Positions 1-11,300 of a stretch of 64,000 nt of DNA are shown one piece after another. This DNA is from Setaria digitata (taxonomy: Eukaryota > Nematoda > Chromadorea > Rhabditida > Setariidae), in the NCBI GenBank assembly GCA_003640385.1, contig RCAB01000180.1, positions 51,287-115,286 on the forward strand, given 5' to 3'. The position numbers and the translations under genes were made by a program. Position 1 is the stretch's first letter. Each line of letters starts with the position of its first letter. The notes under the pieces are model-generated. The model saw nothing but the letters and a program-made list of their open reading frames with translations, ran no database searches and was not told where the DNA came from.

Positions 1-152
1 ACTTGCAGTATTCAATACCAGATTCATTTCACAAAAATCTTAAGTCATATTTTACTTTAGCGCAATCTTCGATAATTAATATATTAGTAATATTAGTAGG
101 AGGATCTTTAGTAGGATCTGTGGATAGTTTTAGTTTTCCAGATTATAAATAG
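1..152 (+). CDS. 3'-terminal exon of an unidentified gene, partial
   Basis: An open frame runs from the window edge (about base 3) to TAG at 150-152. An acceptor-like TTGCAG at 3-8 would start the exon at base 9. The frame reads YSIPDSFHKNLKSYF, then a hydrophobic stretch IINILVILVGGSLVGSV, and ends SFSFPDYK. The near-terminal hydrophobic segment would suit a last transmembrane helix or tail anchor. The rest of the gene lies left of the window and I do not recognise the family. Support is the open frame, acceptor and protein-like composition only; an open intron is the alternative. Confidence 0.45.
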   Translation, partial: LQYSIPDSFHKNLKSYFTLAQSSIINILVILVGGSLVGSVDSFSFPDYK

Positions 153-964
153 ATTTCTTTTTAATGAATATAATTGTAGTTGTTTGATTGTTGCCGCCGA
201 CAAGAATTACCAAGCTTTGTTGTATTCTTTGCTCTGCTCTTTCTCCCTTTAACTTTATTTAATCTATTTTTTTTATTTTCAGTGTTTCTTCAATCATTTT
301 TGAAACATAGTTTTTGTTTGTTATCTTTTATATTTTGTTGTCTTTCATATCACTTTTCAATTTCCATATTTTTTTCTTGATTTCAAGCAAAGTTTGTACA
401 AATTTTGATAAACTTTCCAGTGGATTGTTTTAAAAAGAGCTACTAAGCTACTCTGGTTACCTTATGCACTGATGTTGCTAAATCAACAAGGACTTTACCC
501 GCCAATAGGAATTTTCAAATAAAATTTTAATATCTATCAAGTATTAGAGAGTTAATCGAATAGATTAATATAACCTGCGCATCACAATGCAGCACTTTTT
601 TTTTCCCAATAAAAATATTTTTCAAGTTAGATCATTAAAATAGGTTTGAAAAACTCTCTGGGAATGAAGGTAGTGAGTAAAGAAAAAATATTACGAACTT
701 GCACTGTCAGTGTTTGCTACAATAGCAGCTTCTAAGGAGTCTATTCTCGTGCTTATGTTTTCATATAGAGTTTTGGATCCATTATTAAGTTTACTAATAT
801 ATGGGAAAATTCAGTTCTGTTTAGGAAAGAGTTATTTTTTAATTCCCTCAAGAAGATTTTGAACTCACGAGGAAATAATGGTAGTTGTGATAACTGTGAG
901 GAGAAATCAGTTTTAAAGAGTAGTGGAGAGATGTGATTTTGCAGTATTTTTTCTGTAATTCAAA
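153..964. other. Intergenic, no supported gene
   Basis: AT-rich spacer between the exon ending at 152 and the next + strand gene. The only longer frame (180-380) is a T-rich run of F, L and S codons and looks fortuitous. TTTTGCAG at 937-944 is a good acceptor just upstream of the next start and could be a spliced-leader trans-splice site. Confidence 0.5.
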
Positions 965-1917
965 ATGATAAATTGTTACTTTTTTTTTTTGATAATGGCT
1001 TCCATTTCGACGTTAATGGAAGACATTCACTTGGTTGGTGAACAAATATTCGATCATACTACTCTTATACGGAATCAGATTGATAAATTTCTCAATAATT
1101 TCGAGCGTAATGAACGGCATAAGGAGTTTGATGGTATTATTCGAGCTAGTCATTCGGTATTCATTACTATCGGTTCTTGTTTATTGATAATGATTTCTCT
1201 CATTCATGGCCGAAGACATTCATCGTTATTTACAATTATAATATTTATTGGTAGCCTAAATCGAAATAATTTCTTCATAAATATCATAAAGCTGCCTTTG
1301 AGATCAGCTACTGTGAATGTATTATTTTACTTTTACATATTTTCTTCTTTGACTAGTTAGTTGTTCAGTACACTATTTGATTGTGTTACAGTTGGTGGAA
1401 GCTGCAGATGTTCCACTAGAAATAGTATTGGGAAACGATGATTTGCGGTTGCTTAATGAACAGATAAAGAAAACGACGTCTGCATTATCAGAACTCACTG
1501 TTCCTCTTTATGAGAAGGTAATCATTTAATTATTGTTTTTTTTTTTTTTTTTTTTTTTCCCTTCCTTCAGTTATTATGTTGCTTTTACTCATTTGCTTTC
1601 ACGATGTGTTTAAATTTATGAGGCTGAAAATCTTGTTTTTTTGGTACTAATAATCTCTGAATAAGAGGTTTCAATAATTCACTGAAAAGTAGTTGAATTG
1701 ATATTTCAAAGTTCATTTTTATAAATTAATGTAAATGAATTTCGAGGAGCACGAAGATTATTTGCAATCGATACGTAATAGTCAGCAAGAACAAAAAGCA
1801 ATAGTGGAATCAGCAATTGAACGACAGCGACAAACATTAAAAGACAGTGACATTAGTTCTGACGACATTCTTGCTTCTCCGAATATTTCCAGCACTACTG
1901 AAATTAATCTAAATTAA
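965..1917 (+). CDS. Small coiled-coil-like protein, unidentified
   Basis: Three exons join in frame: 995-1156, 1392-1517 and 1747-1917 (TAA), giving about 152 residues. Donors are TCG|GTATTC and AAG|GTAATC; acceptors are TGTTACAG and TTTCGAG. An in-frame ATG at 965 would add ten residues (MINCYFFFLI). I prefer 995 (MASISTLMEDIHLVGEQ) because those ten look like T-rich leader. The protein has no signal peptide or membrane helix after splicing. It is rich in charged heptad-like segments: HTTLIRNQIDKFLNNFE, then LLNEQIKKTTSALSEL, then YLQSIRNSQQEQKAIVE and an acidic Ser-rich tail. This suits a small helical subunit of a larger complex, but I cannot name the family. The hydrophobic reading beyond 1156 is intron. 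The next + strand gene starts 760 bp downstream. Confidence 0.55.
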
Positions 1918-2677
1918 GATTCTTTTCTCATTGATTTGCTGTGGGCTTTCATAGCGTTCCTACCTCCAATTTCTTCTGAACTTTCGGGATTAATTCTTGA
2001 TATTAGAAGTATTATTTGCTGGTTGAGTAGTAATGGCAAGGTATAAAGTGGCTGACTAAAAATTGTTGGCAGAAACTGAAGGCTTAACTCAATTTGGATC
2101 TTATTTGTGTGTTAGATTTTGTGCATGCTTCTTAGTTGTTCCATTCATTCATTGTTACCGTTATACGTGATTATCTTTTCCTGTCCATTTTGCAAAGTGA
2201 TAAATACTCTATGGGTTCTTTTTGTATGTATTAGTATCGATGTTGTACCTTTATAATCACAGTAGTATTAATTGTTTCTAACCATGCTTCTAGTCACTGT
2301 AGATTCATCCGTTCTGACCCATCGATCCGTCCAATTTGCTTGACAAAATTTGTTTCTTGTGTAGATATTTTACTATTTTCGCTCTTTATCTACTTGTATT
2401 ACAATACATAAAAGAAATATGGGTTAGAAGTTGTTGATATTTTTGATTAAAAGACCGTCGCTACACGGGATTTTTTAGGTGCTAAGTTTGCATCACTTTA
2501 TATGATCATTTCAGTAACTTAAGGCTTGCATATTTGTCCAGAATCTCGGTCGAGGATGCTTGACGCGACACCGTATCTAACAGTTCATCTTCTTTAAAAC
2601 ATATGATTCCAGGTCTTTCATACTTTTAGTATGGAATAACTAATTATCAAGGAGTTGTTTTTAGTGATACGCGTAAT
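1918..2677. promoter_or_regulatory. Spacer upstream of GNL2, possible trans-splice acceptor
   Basis: 760 bp with no supported exon between two genes on the same strand. TGTTTTTAG ending at 2664 lies 13 bp before the GNL2 start codon and has the form of a nematode spliced-leader acceptor. The spacing allows, but does not prove, a shared operon-like transcript with the upstream gene. Confidence 0.35.
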
Positions 2678-5600
2678 ATGGCCAAGAAACGTTCTTCACT
2701 GAAAAAGAATCGTTCTGATTCTGGAGACGTAACAACTAAGAAGAAGTTTGTTGGATCAACAAATAGAGGAAAGACAAATATGACTCTCAAGAAAGGCGAA
2801 CATAGTTTAAATCCGAGTAAGGTTTTAAATTTCCGAATAGAAAAGTGTTGCATGTCTTCAGTGTAAACTTAAAGCGATGAGTTGAAAATTCTGGTCATCC
2901 ACTGCACTGGAGTTACAAAGCGCAGTCAAGCTGTTTTTTAACAAATAACAGATTCGTTGGTGTAATGATTCTACTGTCTTTTACTGCAGATCGTCAATCG
3001 AAGGGGGATCATTTTCGTTCTAGGGCTACGATAAATCGGTTACGCATGTATAAAAATTTCAAACCAGTCAGGTTGGTTATATTAGAAATCTGTATGTGAA
3101 GCAAGGATATCTTTCAACTTCTACCTTACAGGTTTCTAAATTTGTTTCCAGAGATGCAAAAGGGAAAATTATCAGAGCTGCACCCTACCAAGAAAAACTA
3201 GCTTCTGGAACAGTTGCCAGGGTCGAACCTCATCGGAAATGGTTTGGTAAGTATACTTTCTTTTGCACTCTATTTCATCGCAGAAAAAAGTGAAAATATT
3301 TGGAATGAAGCCTAACTGTTTATTGCTGCGATCAAGAAAATCTTCTTATTGGAGTTGAAGAAGAAAGAGCATGAGATATTTCAGGACTCTCACTTGACAT
3401 GTGTACTGTGTTAAGTAGGAGAATGAAATTTCGAAGAATTGTACAGATAAAATGAGTAATCCTAAGAAAATGCGAAACATAAACTCAAAAATCTGACATA
3501 TTGCAAGATCAATTTCAGTTGGTTACGTGTAAATGGAATTTCCTATATTCTTGTCAAGTAAGAAAATGAAATTAATCCTCCGTTTTGAAATTGCAGTAAT
3601 TTCATCACATTCAGGAAATACTCGAGTAGTTGGGCAGGAACAGCTGCAAAAATTCCAGGAAAATTTGGGGAAGGTATTGCAAGATCCATTTCAAGTGGTT
3701 ATGCGGCAGACGAAACTTCCTATTTCATTATTGTCCGAGAAAGCGAAGGTAATTATTTCCGTAAGGAGTATGATTGAATCTCTAACAGCACCAGCTTATT
3801 TATCATCGAGTGGATATGAATGTAAAATATTTTTAGCAGCAGCGTGTTCACATACTTGACACGGAGAGTTTCGAATATACTTTTGGCAAGAAAGCTCTCA
3901 GGAAGAAGCCAAAGATGAAAACGGAAAATCTGGAGGTCTGTTGTGTTATAAATGTTTATATGCATAAACCAAGTGTATTATAGGGAAAGGTTTTAATTTT
4001 GATTTTCCATATTTGCAGAAGTTATGCGGTGAAGTAGCTGAACGGACCGAACAGTATGATGAAACAGTAGACACTAGTCTGATAAAAAATTGCAATCCTG
4101 AAATGATAGAGAATTCAAATCCGCTATTTAAAGCGGGACAGAGCAATCGCGTTTGGGGAGAATTGTACAAAGTATTAATAAATCAATTTTAAGTGCCGGT
4201 TTTTCGGTTTCATTTTTTTTACAGCATGGAAATGTAATTCGATTGGTTTTTAGCGTAATTCCTCGAGTTTTTTTATCCAAATTTTAGGTAATCGATTCAT
4301 CAGATGTTGTTGTAGAAGTAGTTGATGGTCGCGATCCGATGGGAACTCGATGTCTTCATATTGAACAATTTTTGCGGAAAGAAAAACCTCATAAGCATTT
4401 AGTTCTGGTCTTGAACAAAGTTGATCTGGTTCCAACTTGGGTCACGGTATATTATTTGTTTGTTCTGTAATACTATTTTTTGTACTGCATGGAGAAAAGA
4501 TTTATTGAAATATGTTGTGGATAAATTTAAAATATGATTTTGTTTCAGAAGAAATGGTTGATGTTGCTGTCGCAGGAACTTCCAGCAGTAGCTTTTCATG
4601 CATCTATGCAACATTCCTTTGGCAAGGGAACACTTATCAATCTGCTGAGACAGTTCAAGAAACTTCATAAAGATCGTCAGCAGGTACTGAGCAACCACAA
4701 TGAGTTCCATTTTTCATTTCCGGTATTTAACTTTTCCATCCATTTATATAATGGTTTTGATCGAAGTTTTTTGTTGGTGCTAAGCTAGAAACCATTGACT
4801 GATAAAGTTGCGTTATAGATAAGCGTTGGCTTTATCGGTTATCCAAATGTGGGTAAATCTTCAATAATCAATACACTTCGAGCTAAACGAGTTTGTAAAA
4901 CTGCACCCATTGCAGGTGAAACTAAAGTGAGTTTCTTTCTGATTCCTTGTTTTTCATTTCCGTTGTAAAGTTTGTCATCAGTCATAACTATGTTATACAG
5001 GACGTGTCTCATAATAAGCAAGAAGTCTAGTTTCTTTCCGTTGAAGGGTTAACAATTTGTATTTGCAATTTTTGGTTAAAGGAACACCAGTTAAGGTATG
5101 GCAGTATGTTAGTTTGATGCGGCACATCTATATGATTGATTGTCCCGGTGTTGTTTATCCACAAGGAGATTCAGAAACTCAAATTATCTTGAAAGGAGTG
5201 GTTGGTTTGATTTTTTTTTTCTCGACATTTGTTTCGATCTTTATGATATCTTCTCCTATTTAGTTTCTTCTATAAAAGTAACTTGATTCTTATTCGAATC
5301 AGCATTACTGTTTAAAATACCATCCATTTCATAAACGAATTCATTGATTGTTTAGATTGCTCAAATGTCATTACAGCGAAATAAATAATTTTGTTTTGAA
5401 GCCATATAATAATATGTGCAGTTATTTCGTTATTAACTAAAGGTGCGTGTTGAAAATGTGAAAGATCCAATTAATCATGTGCAAGGAGTTTTGGATCGAG
5501 TGAGAGATCAGTACCTTTTGAAGACCTATTCTATCGATCCTTGGATTGATATGTACGACTTTCTGACAAAAATTTGCATCAAAACAGGTCGATTGCTAAA

Positions 5601-6810
5601 GGTATTTTGATTTAAATTAATTTATTGCTTGTTTTTACAGTCAACCTAAATATTGTGAATAAATGATCATGGCTTGTCAACATCAATTCCTTTCTAAGTG
5701 GAGTATAAAATCTGTTTTAGGGTGGTGAACCTGATTGGAGCACAGCAGCGAAAATTGTGCTAAATGATTTCCAGAGAGGCCGTTTACCCTACTACGTCCT
5801 TCCTCCGGGTTGTGAGGTCAAAAATCCACATGAACAATGTGAAGGAATGGTAAAAATTTGTCAAGCATGCAGTTTAAAAGACCTCATTTCTGCTGATGAT
5901 GCATTTAAAAGAGATAAGCTACACATATGATCTTATCTGATAGCATCTTATGAAAGTTTGCTACCTGATATGTGACGAGACCTGAAGCAGGAAGTATACG
6001 GACACATTTTGTCGCATTGATATCTCAAATGAAAAAGAATACATTTCAGTATATGGAAGAATCGACAGCAGTTGATGAAAGTAGTAACAACTTGGATGAT
6101 GATATTGCGGAAGAAGAGAAAAATGTGGGTAATTATGAATTTATATATTCTTGGTTTCGTATTCTAAGTTTGTTAAATAATAAATACATAATGATAAATC
6201 TCGTGAATTTCATGCTTGTCTGAAATTGCTTTCCTTCAAAAAAATCAGTGGTATCGTCGAAATGGATGCAACTTATTCAGCGTTGCGCTACTATATTGTT
6301 ATTTTAGAATACAGCTGACAATAATAATAATAATAATGATGGTGATGACAATGAAGGTACGCTAACGGATATAGGATCAACTTGTAGCGGTCTTACTGAT
6401 TTGTCCGACTTAGATGATCTAGATTTTCATCTCCCAGAAGGACCAGAAGGTGTCATCGATGCCGGTGATGAATCCGCGGTGAAATTTTTTTTGAATCTTC
6501 GTTAATGGTTTGAGTAATTGTTGAAATTTTTGACAACTGTAAGCACATTTTTTTCAGGCGAATGATGAGTCAAAAATAGAAAGGCGCCGGAAACGAGGAA
6601 AAAGGGCAGGAAAGAAGCTAACAGAAAAACGTAATAGGCTAAAACGTGGAAGTGCGTTTGATAAAGTAATTTTCCTTGCATCATTTCATTGCGTGTATCG
6701 ATGGAGTTTTTGTATTGTCAAATTTACATTAAATCCTTGTTTTTTCAGAGACAGTAAATTGTAACGGAGCTACAGTGCTCATTGGAAAAAAGTTTAGGAA
6801 AAAGGAAGGA
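2678..6810 (+). CDS. GNL2: Nucleolar GTP-binding protein 2 (GNL2/NOG2), circularly permuted GTPase
   Basis: Nucleolar GTPase that acts in 60S pre-ribosome maturation and nuclear export. Sixteen exons join in phase: 2678-2816, 2990-3071, 3152-3246, 3615-3748, 3837-3935, 4019-4171, 4288-4446, 4549-4683, 4819-4926, 5096-5200, 5443-5601, 5721-5849, 6050-6124, 6308-6478, 6558-6665 and 6751-6810, about 636 residues. The family N-terminal block ([25 protein letters not shown]) comes first. The GTPase motifs are in permuted order: G4 NKVD near 277-280, G1 GYPNVGKS near 339-346, G3 DCPG near 383-386. They are followed by HVQGVLDRV and [23 protein letters not shown] split over two exons. The C-terminus has an Asn/Asp run, an acidic stretch and a basic nucleolar-type tail. 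The start follows a possible trans-splice acceptor by 13 bp. Identity is secure; the C-terminal exons after 5849 are less certain, and an alternative last exon exists. Confidence 0.93.
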
Positions 6811-6956
6811 TAGTTTCTTTTCCTGAGCATTGCATGTATTATACAGTTATCTTATTGATCAGATAGTAATAAGGAAGTTATTAACGTGCCTTGGAATTGT
6901 TGACATTTATTTGGTTGGATAATTTAGCTGATTGACAAGCATGACATAAATTACAG

Positions 6957-7061
6957 TGCACTGGTGTCGTTGAGTTTGGTTTAAGTGAAAAGAAGAAAGC
7001 TGATAAAAACGCATGGCGAAGAAAATTGGAAAAGCGTCGGCGTGTTAAACATCAACAGTAG
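6957..7061 (+). CDS. GNL2: Alternative last exon of GNL2 (or 3' UTR)
   Basis: After acceptor AATTACAG (6949-6956) an open frame reads CTGVVEFGLSEKKKADKNAW, continues with a highly basic stretch and stops at TAG 7059-7061. It can be joined in phase 0 to the donor at 6665, replacing exon 6751-6810 and giving about 651 residues. The basic composition suits the nucleolar tail. AATAAA at 7278-7283 lies beyond both stops and could serve either. Only cDNA can say which end is used. Confidence 0.4.
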   Translation, partial: CTGVVEFGLSEKKKADKNAWRRKLEKRRRVKHQQ

Positions 7062-8316
7062 CTGAGATATTTGCTTATTTTATCATTAATGGTATGTTAT
7101 CAGCTGTAATTTACTATGTGTTATTTCTCATGTACTCTAGAAATTAAAACAAGAGTAAACATTTAACAGGTATTTTCAGGTTTATGGATTGTTGGATTTA
7201 TTGAGGAATATAGAACATTATTGTTCAGATTTTCTTACTTATCACGCTGTTGAAAATTTGCGACCTGTTGTGGAGTAAATAAAAATTTGGCTTTTTTAAA
7301 ATCTCTTCTCTGACTCATTCCATAGCTTTTGTTTTCTCATTCGAAAATTCCTTCAGTGTTTTATCAAGGTTTTCAGTGGTTACTTGATCTTTAAACATGT
7401 GGCTGAATGTATGTACTATTTTGGTTTAAAACTGAAGATGAAAATTTGAATTACATTCATGACTTCTTCTTTCTTACTGTATGCGGACACGGAAGAAAGT
7501 TTAAAAGTTGTTTTGCCATTTTATTTGATCCGGTTTAGCATTTTTTTTTCTTTTTTTTAAATAAATTATTTGAGAACCGGTTATCTTATTCCTCCTATGC
7601 TGCTCATGTTCACGAACGGTTGTTCAGCCATAAAGTTTTACTGTCAACTATTAGAGGCATCGTAGGTACAAAGTGAAAAACAAGCAAGTTTACTTCTCCT
7701 TTTAGCCGCAGAAATTTTGAGAAAGAAAGAAGAGGAATAAAAGAGGGTTAAGGGAGAAAACTACGGGTAAATGTTATCGCTCTATCAAAAAAAGTATGCA
7801 CCAAACTGCAATACTGCCATCTCCATGATTTTGCATTAATAGTTAGCCTGAGAATACTGATATAGAGATGTCAAGTTTGGTTGAAATGTAAACTTGTGCA
7901 ATATGGGATGTTGTATTGAATAACGGTAAAAGGAACAACAGAAGTTGTATTATCATTTTGGAGATTGTCATTTTTGTGCAAGAATTAAACGACCCACAAC
8001 CGCTTTCTAAGTATTTCCTCAAAAAGTAAACAAATCTGGCTCTTTCGAATCATCCCATTCTGCAAGGAAACTCTCGTCTAGTGCACAATTTACATATTGA
8101 ATTGTATATATGTACATTTAGATTAGGCTAAATTATGTGCATAATTCGTTCATTATTGGCTGGAAAAATATAGCGAAAATAAAGGAAGAATTAGCAATAA
8201 TGATATGGTGATCCTCTCTCGTACACCTTTCTTCGACTGATCCTGTAAAAACAAATTCTGTAATTTCAATTAACAATTATTTCCTTTTAACTTCTGTCCT
8301 CTTAGCCTAAATTATC
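7062..8316. other. Convergent intergenic region
   Basis: About 1.25 kb between the ends of GNL2 (+) and the CPG4-like gene (-). It holds the AATAAA at 7278-7283 for GNL2 and T-runs near 7541-7558. I see no coding segment or RNA gene. Confidence 0.6.
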
Positions 8317-11300
8317 TTAGCCACCAAATAAGTAAATTACTAATATATATATAAAAATTTTGATAACGAGAATAATCATTGATAATAGAACCTTTTGTTG
8401 TTCGGCTACAGTATGATCTCGATGTTGAATAGTATTGGTATCAATTTCTTGATCCATATCATCATCATTAACTACTATTATTGTACGTTCTGTTGTTTCT
8501 TGAGCTAAGCCAGGTGTACTGAACTGTTGCAAATCATCATCACTCGTTTTCTCCTTACTTTCGACTTCTTCATCATGTTCATTCTACAACAATTATTTCT
8601 CATTCTCTTCGTTTAATTATTGCAATCAATCAGTTCACGACCTACTGGAAATACAATAATCATACAAAGTAGAGGAATTATCATATCATTTCCGATTTAT
8701 TTAGACGATAAAATAAGTATGAATTATTAGAATAAAATTTGCTGTAAATATCTCTTCCTCTATTGTTTAACGTTTTCCTTTCTATCATTATCAGTAGTAG
8801 CAGATCGAGAAAATTGTTACCGATTTCTCTACGACAATCGTTGGAATAGTTTCCATCTGAGAAGAAGATACTGTTGTTCCGATTCTCATCTCATCCTCTT
8901 CTTTCTCCTCATCCTCATGATGTTCATGGCCTTCATCCTCTTTCCTCTCTTCTTCCTGACTTTCCGATTTCATATCTTTCTCCTCTTCCGTATTTCCGGC
9001 TTGAACAATTTCCGTTGAAGTGGCCATTGCGGATGATATGATTCCTTTTATTTCTGATTCCATAATATGTTCAACATCTGTATGCGACGGTACTGACTGC
9101 AATCGAGCAACAGTAATATGTGGATGAAATCTATCAATTAGTTGAGTAAGCTAAGATTGCTAGAGAAGTGTGTAACTGTTAAGATCATTTCAGTCCTCAT
9201 TTTAACTTATCACTTAAATGGGAGAATTATTTGTACAACGTTTGCATTATCAAATTTTTTAACAGAACTACTTTTATTTGAGAAATTTTACATTTTCTCT
9301 ACAGTAAAAGTAACAGATGAAATACCGATGATTCCAATTCACTATCAGGTTTATTGATCATTTCCATCGTAACACTGCTATCACTACTCATTGTCATCTC
9401 TTCTTCCATTTCCTAAACTTTATCATAAAATTCAAAAAAATGGAATTTTACCCTTAGAATTTTCCAGAAATTAATTAAATTGCATAAATTTCCATTAATA
9501 TTCGAAAAAAAAGCTTCACTCACCTCTTTATCTGTTGCTTCATCACTTGACATTTTAGCTGATTGAGTCGTAAATAGACTTGTTATCAAATGAGCATCAT
9601 CAACATTTACCATTTTCGACGTTGTCTGTTCCACACTTTCATCCTAAAATTAAAAGTTTCACTGATAAATAATTGCAGCCAATTTAGTGATAAAGATAAA
9701 AATGAAGTTTTATTTTGAGAAACAAACTGAGTTACTGCTCGTTTTTACGGTACTCTCTACAACATCCACTGCTTCTGTTATCATTCCCGATTCATCGCTT
9801 GTTTCATCTTGTGGAAATGTCTGTAAAAAAAAAAAAAAAAAAAAAAAAAGAAAAAAAAAGAAGAGAAACGAGAAAACAAGAATGATAGCATTGAATAAAA
9901 TATTAAAAGTACTTTCATTTTCAAACGAAAAAAAAAAAACGAACAAAGAAACGAGCGAGAGTGATAACAGTGATAAAACGAGAAGTTCGCAATATCATTT
10001 CGAGAATTTTTAACAGATGATAAACTATTATAATACCATATTATAANCGAACAAAGAAACGAGAGTGATAACAGTGATAAAACGAGAAGTTCGCAGTATC
10101 ATTTCGAGAATTTTTAACAGATGATAAACTATTATAATACCATATTATAATTGAGAGTATTTATAATGTAGCTGCATGGTTCAGGAAGCGATTCCAAATA
10201 CGTCTTTGCTAACTGTTCAGTAATTGATGATGATAATGATGATGATGTTGATGATGATAATGATGATGATGATGATGATGATTCTGTTAATGATGACGAT
10301 GATGTTGATGATGATGACGGTGATAATGGTGATGAATTAGATGCTTCATTATGTAAACGTCTACTTGCTTCCAATACTTGCTTGTAACCAATATCCTGCG
10401 ATAATTTTCTGCCTTATTTAATTAATTATTGCTATTTGCAAAATTTTAATTATTTATTTTATATCAAAAAGACAAAAAAAATTTTCTCTCAATTTTCTTT
10501 TTTTTTTTTTTTTTTTTCATTGAGACAATTTATTAAAAGCAATAGTTATTGTAAAATTATTCTCCTGCCAAGAAATGATTTATATTGACGAATATAATTC
10601 TTCAGATGATAGTAATTTGTTTAAATTATTACAATCTAATGAATGCTTCAACAAAGTTCCATAATTTATTTTGCAAATAATTGTATTTAAGTAATTAAAT
10701 TAATGGCTCATTAGGAAATTATTTAGGAAGAAATCGAATTGAATTTCATTTAATGCTATACAACTTACTTTATCTGCGTGAATAGTACTTTTCAATCAAA
10801 TAATTGAAATTTTTAAATTTTTTGTCTATTTTTTAATTTTTAAATAATAATTTAGTTGCTTAATTTGGATCTTTTGCATATATCAAAAATATGAAATAAC
10901 TAATAGTGATAAAAATCTGAAGTTATTAATTAATGACTAAGCAACTACCATCACATTTTCACTTGGTTAATTCAATGTCAAATAAACGAATTAAAGGAAA
11001 TAAACAAAATATACACCCTAAACTTTCATGCTTTAAGAAAAATAAAAAATTTTTGTATTCTAATCTAAAAGTTGAACGAACCCTGAACAGGTAACCACTT
11101 CCTGGGCATCTTTTGTTCAAATGCTTGATGGAACATTTCATGACACATTCAATCGTACTGTAAACGGTGGAAAAAAAAAAAAAGTTAAAAAATAAATAAC
11201 CATCGAATGGTCAAACAAACAGTTCTAACAAATTCCGTTACGGTGGCTGATTACGGTTTGCCTCCGTCAAAACATTTTTAACAAATTCTACTGTGGTAGT

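Noticed and set aside
693..800. Minus-strand open frame reading like a coiled-coil end (ENISTRIDSLEAAIV) before a stop
   Set aside because: It needs a phase-2 upstream exon, but there is no start or donor before the opposite-strand gene at 965. Probably chance, although composition looks protein-like.
1157..1360. Hydrophobic extension of the first exon of the 995-1917 gene
   Set aside because: It lies beyond a GTATTC donor that joins in phase to the next exon, so it is intron read-through.
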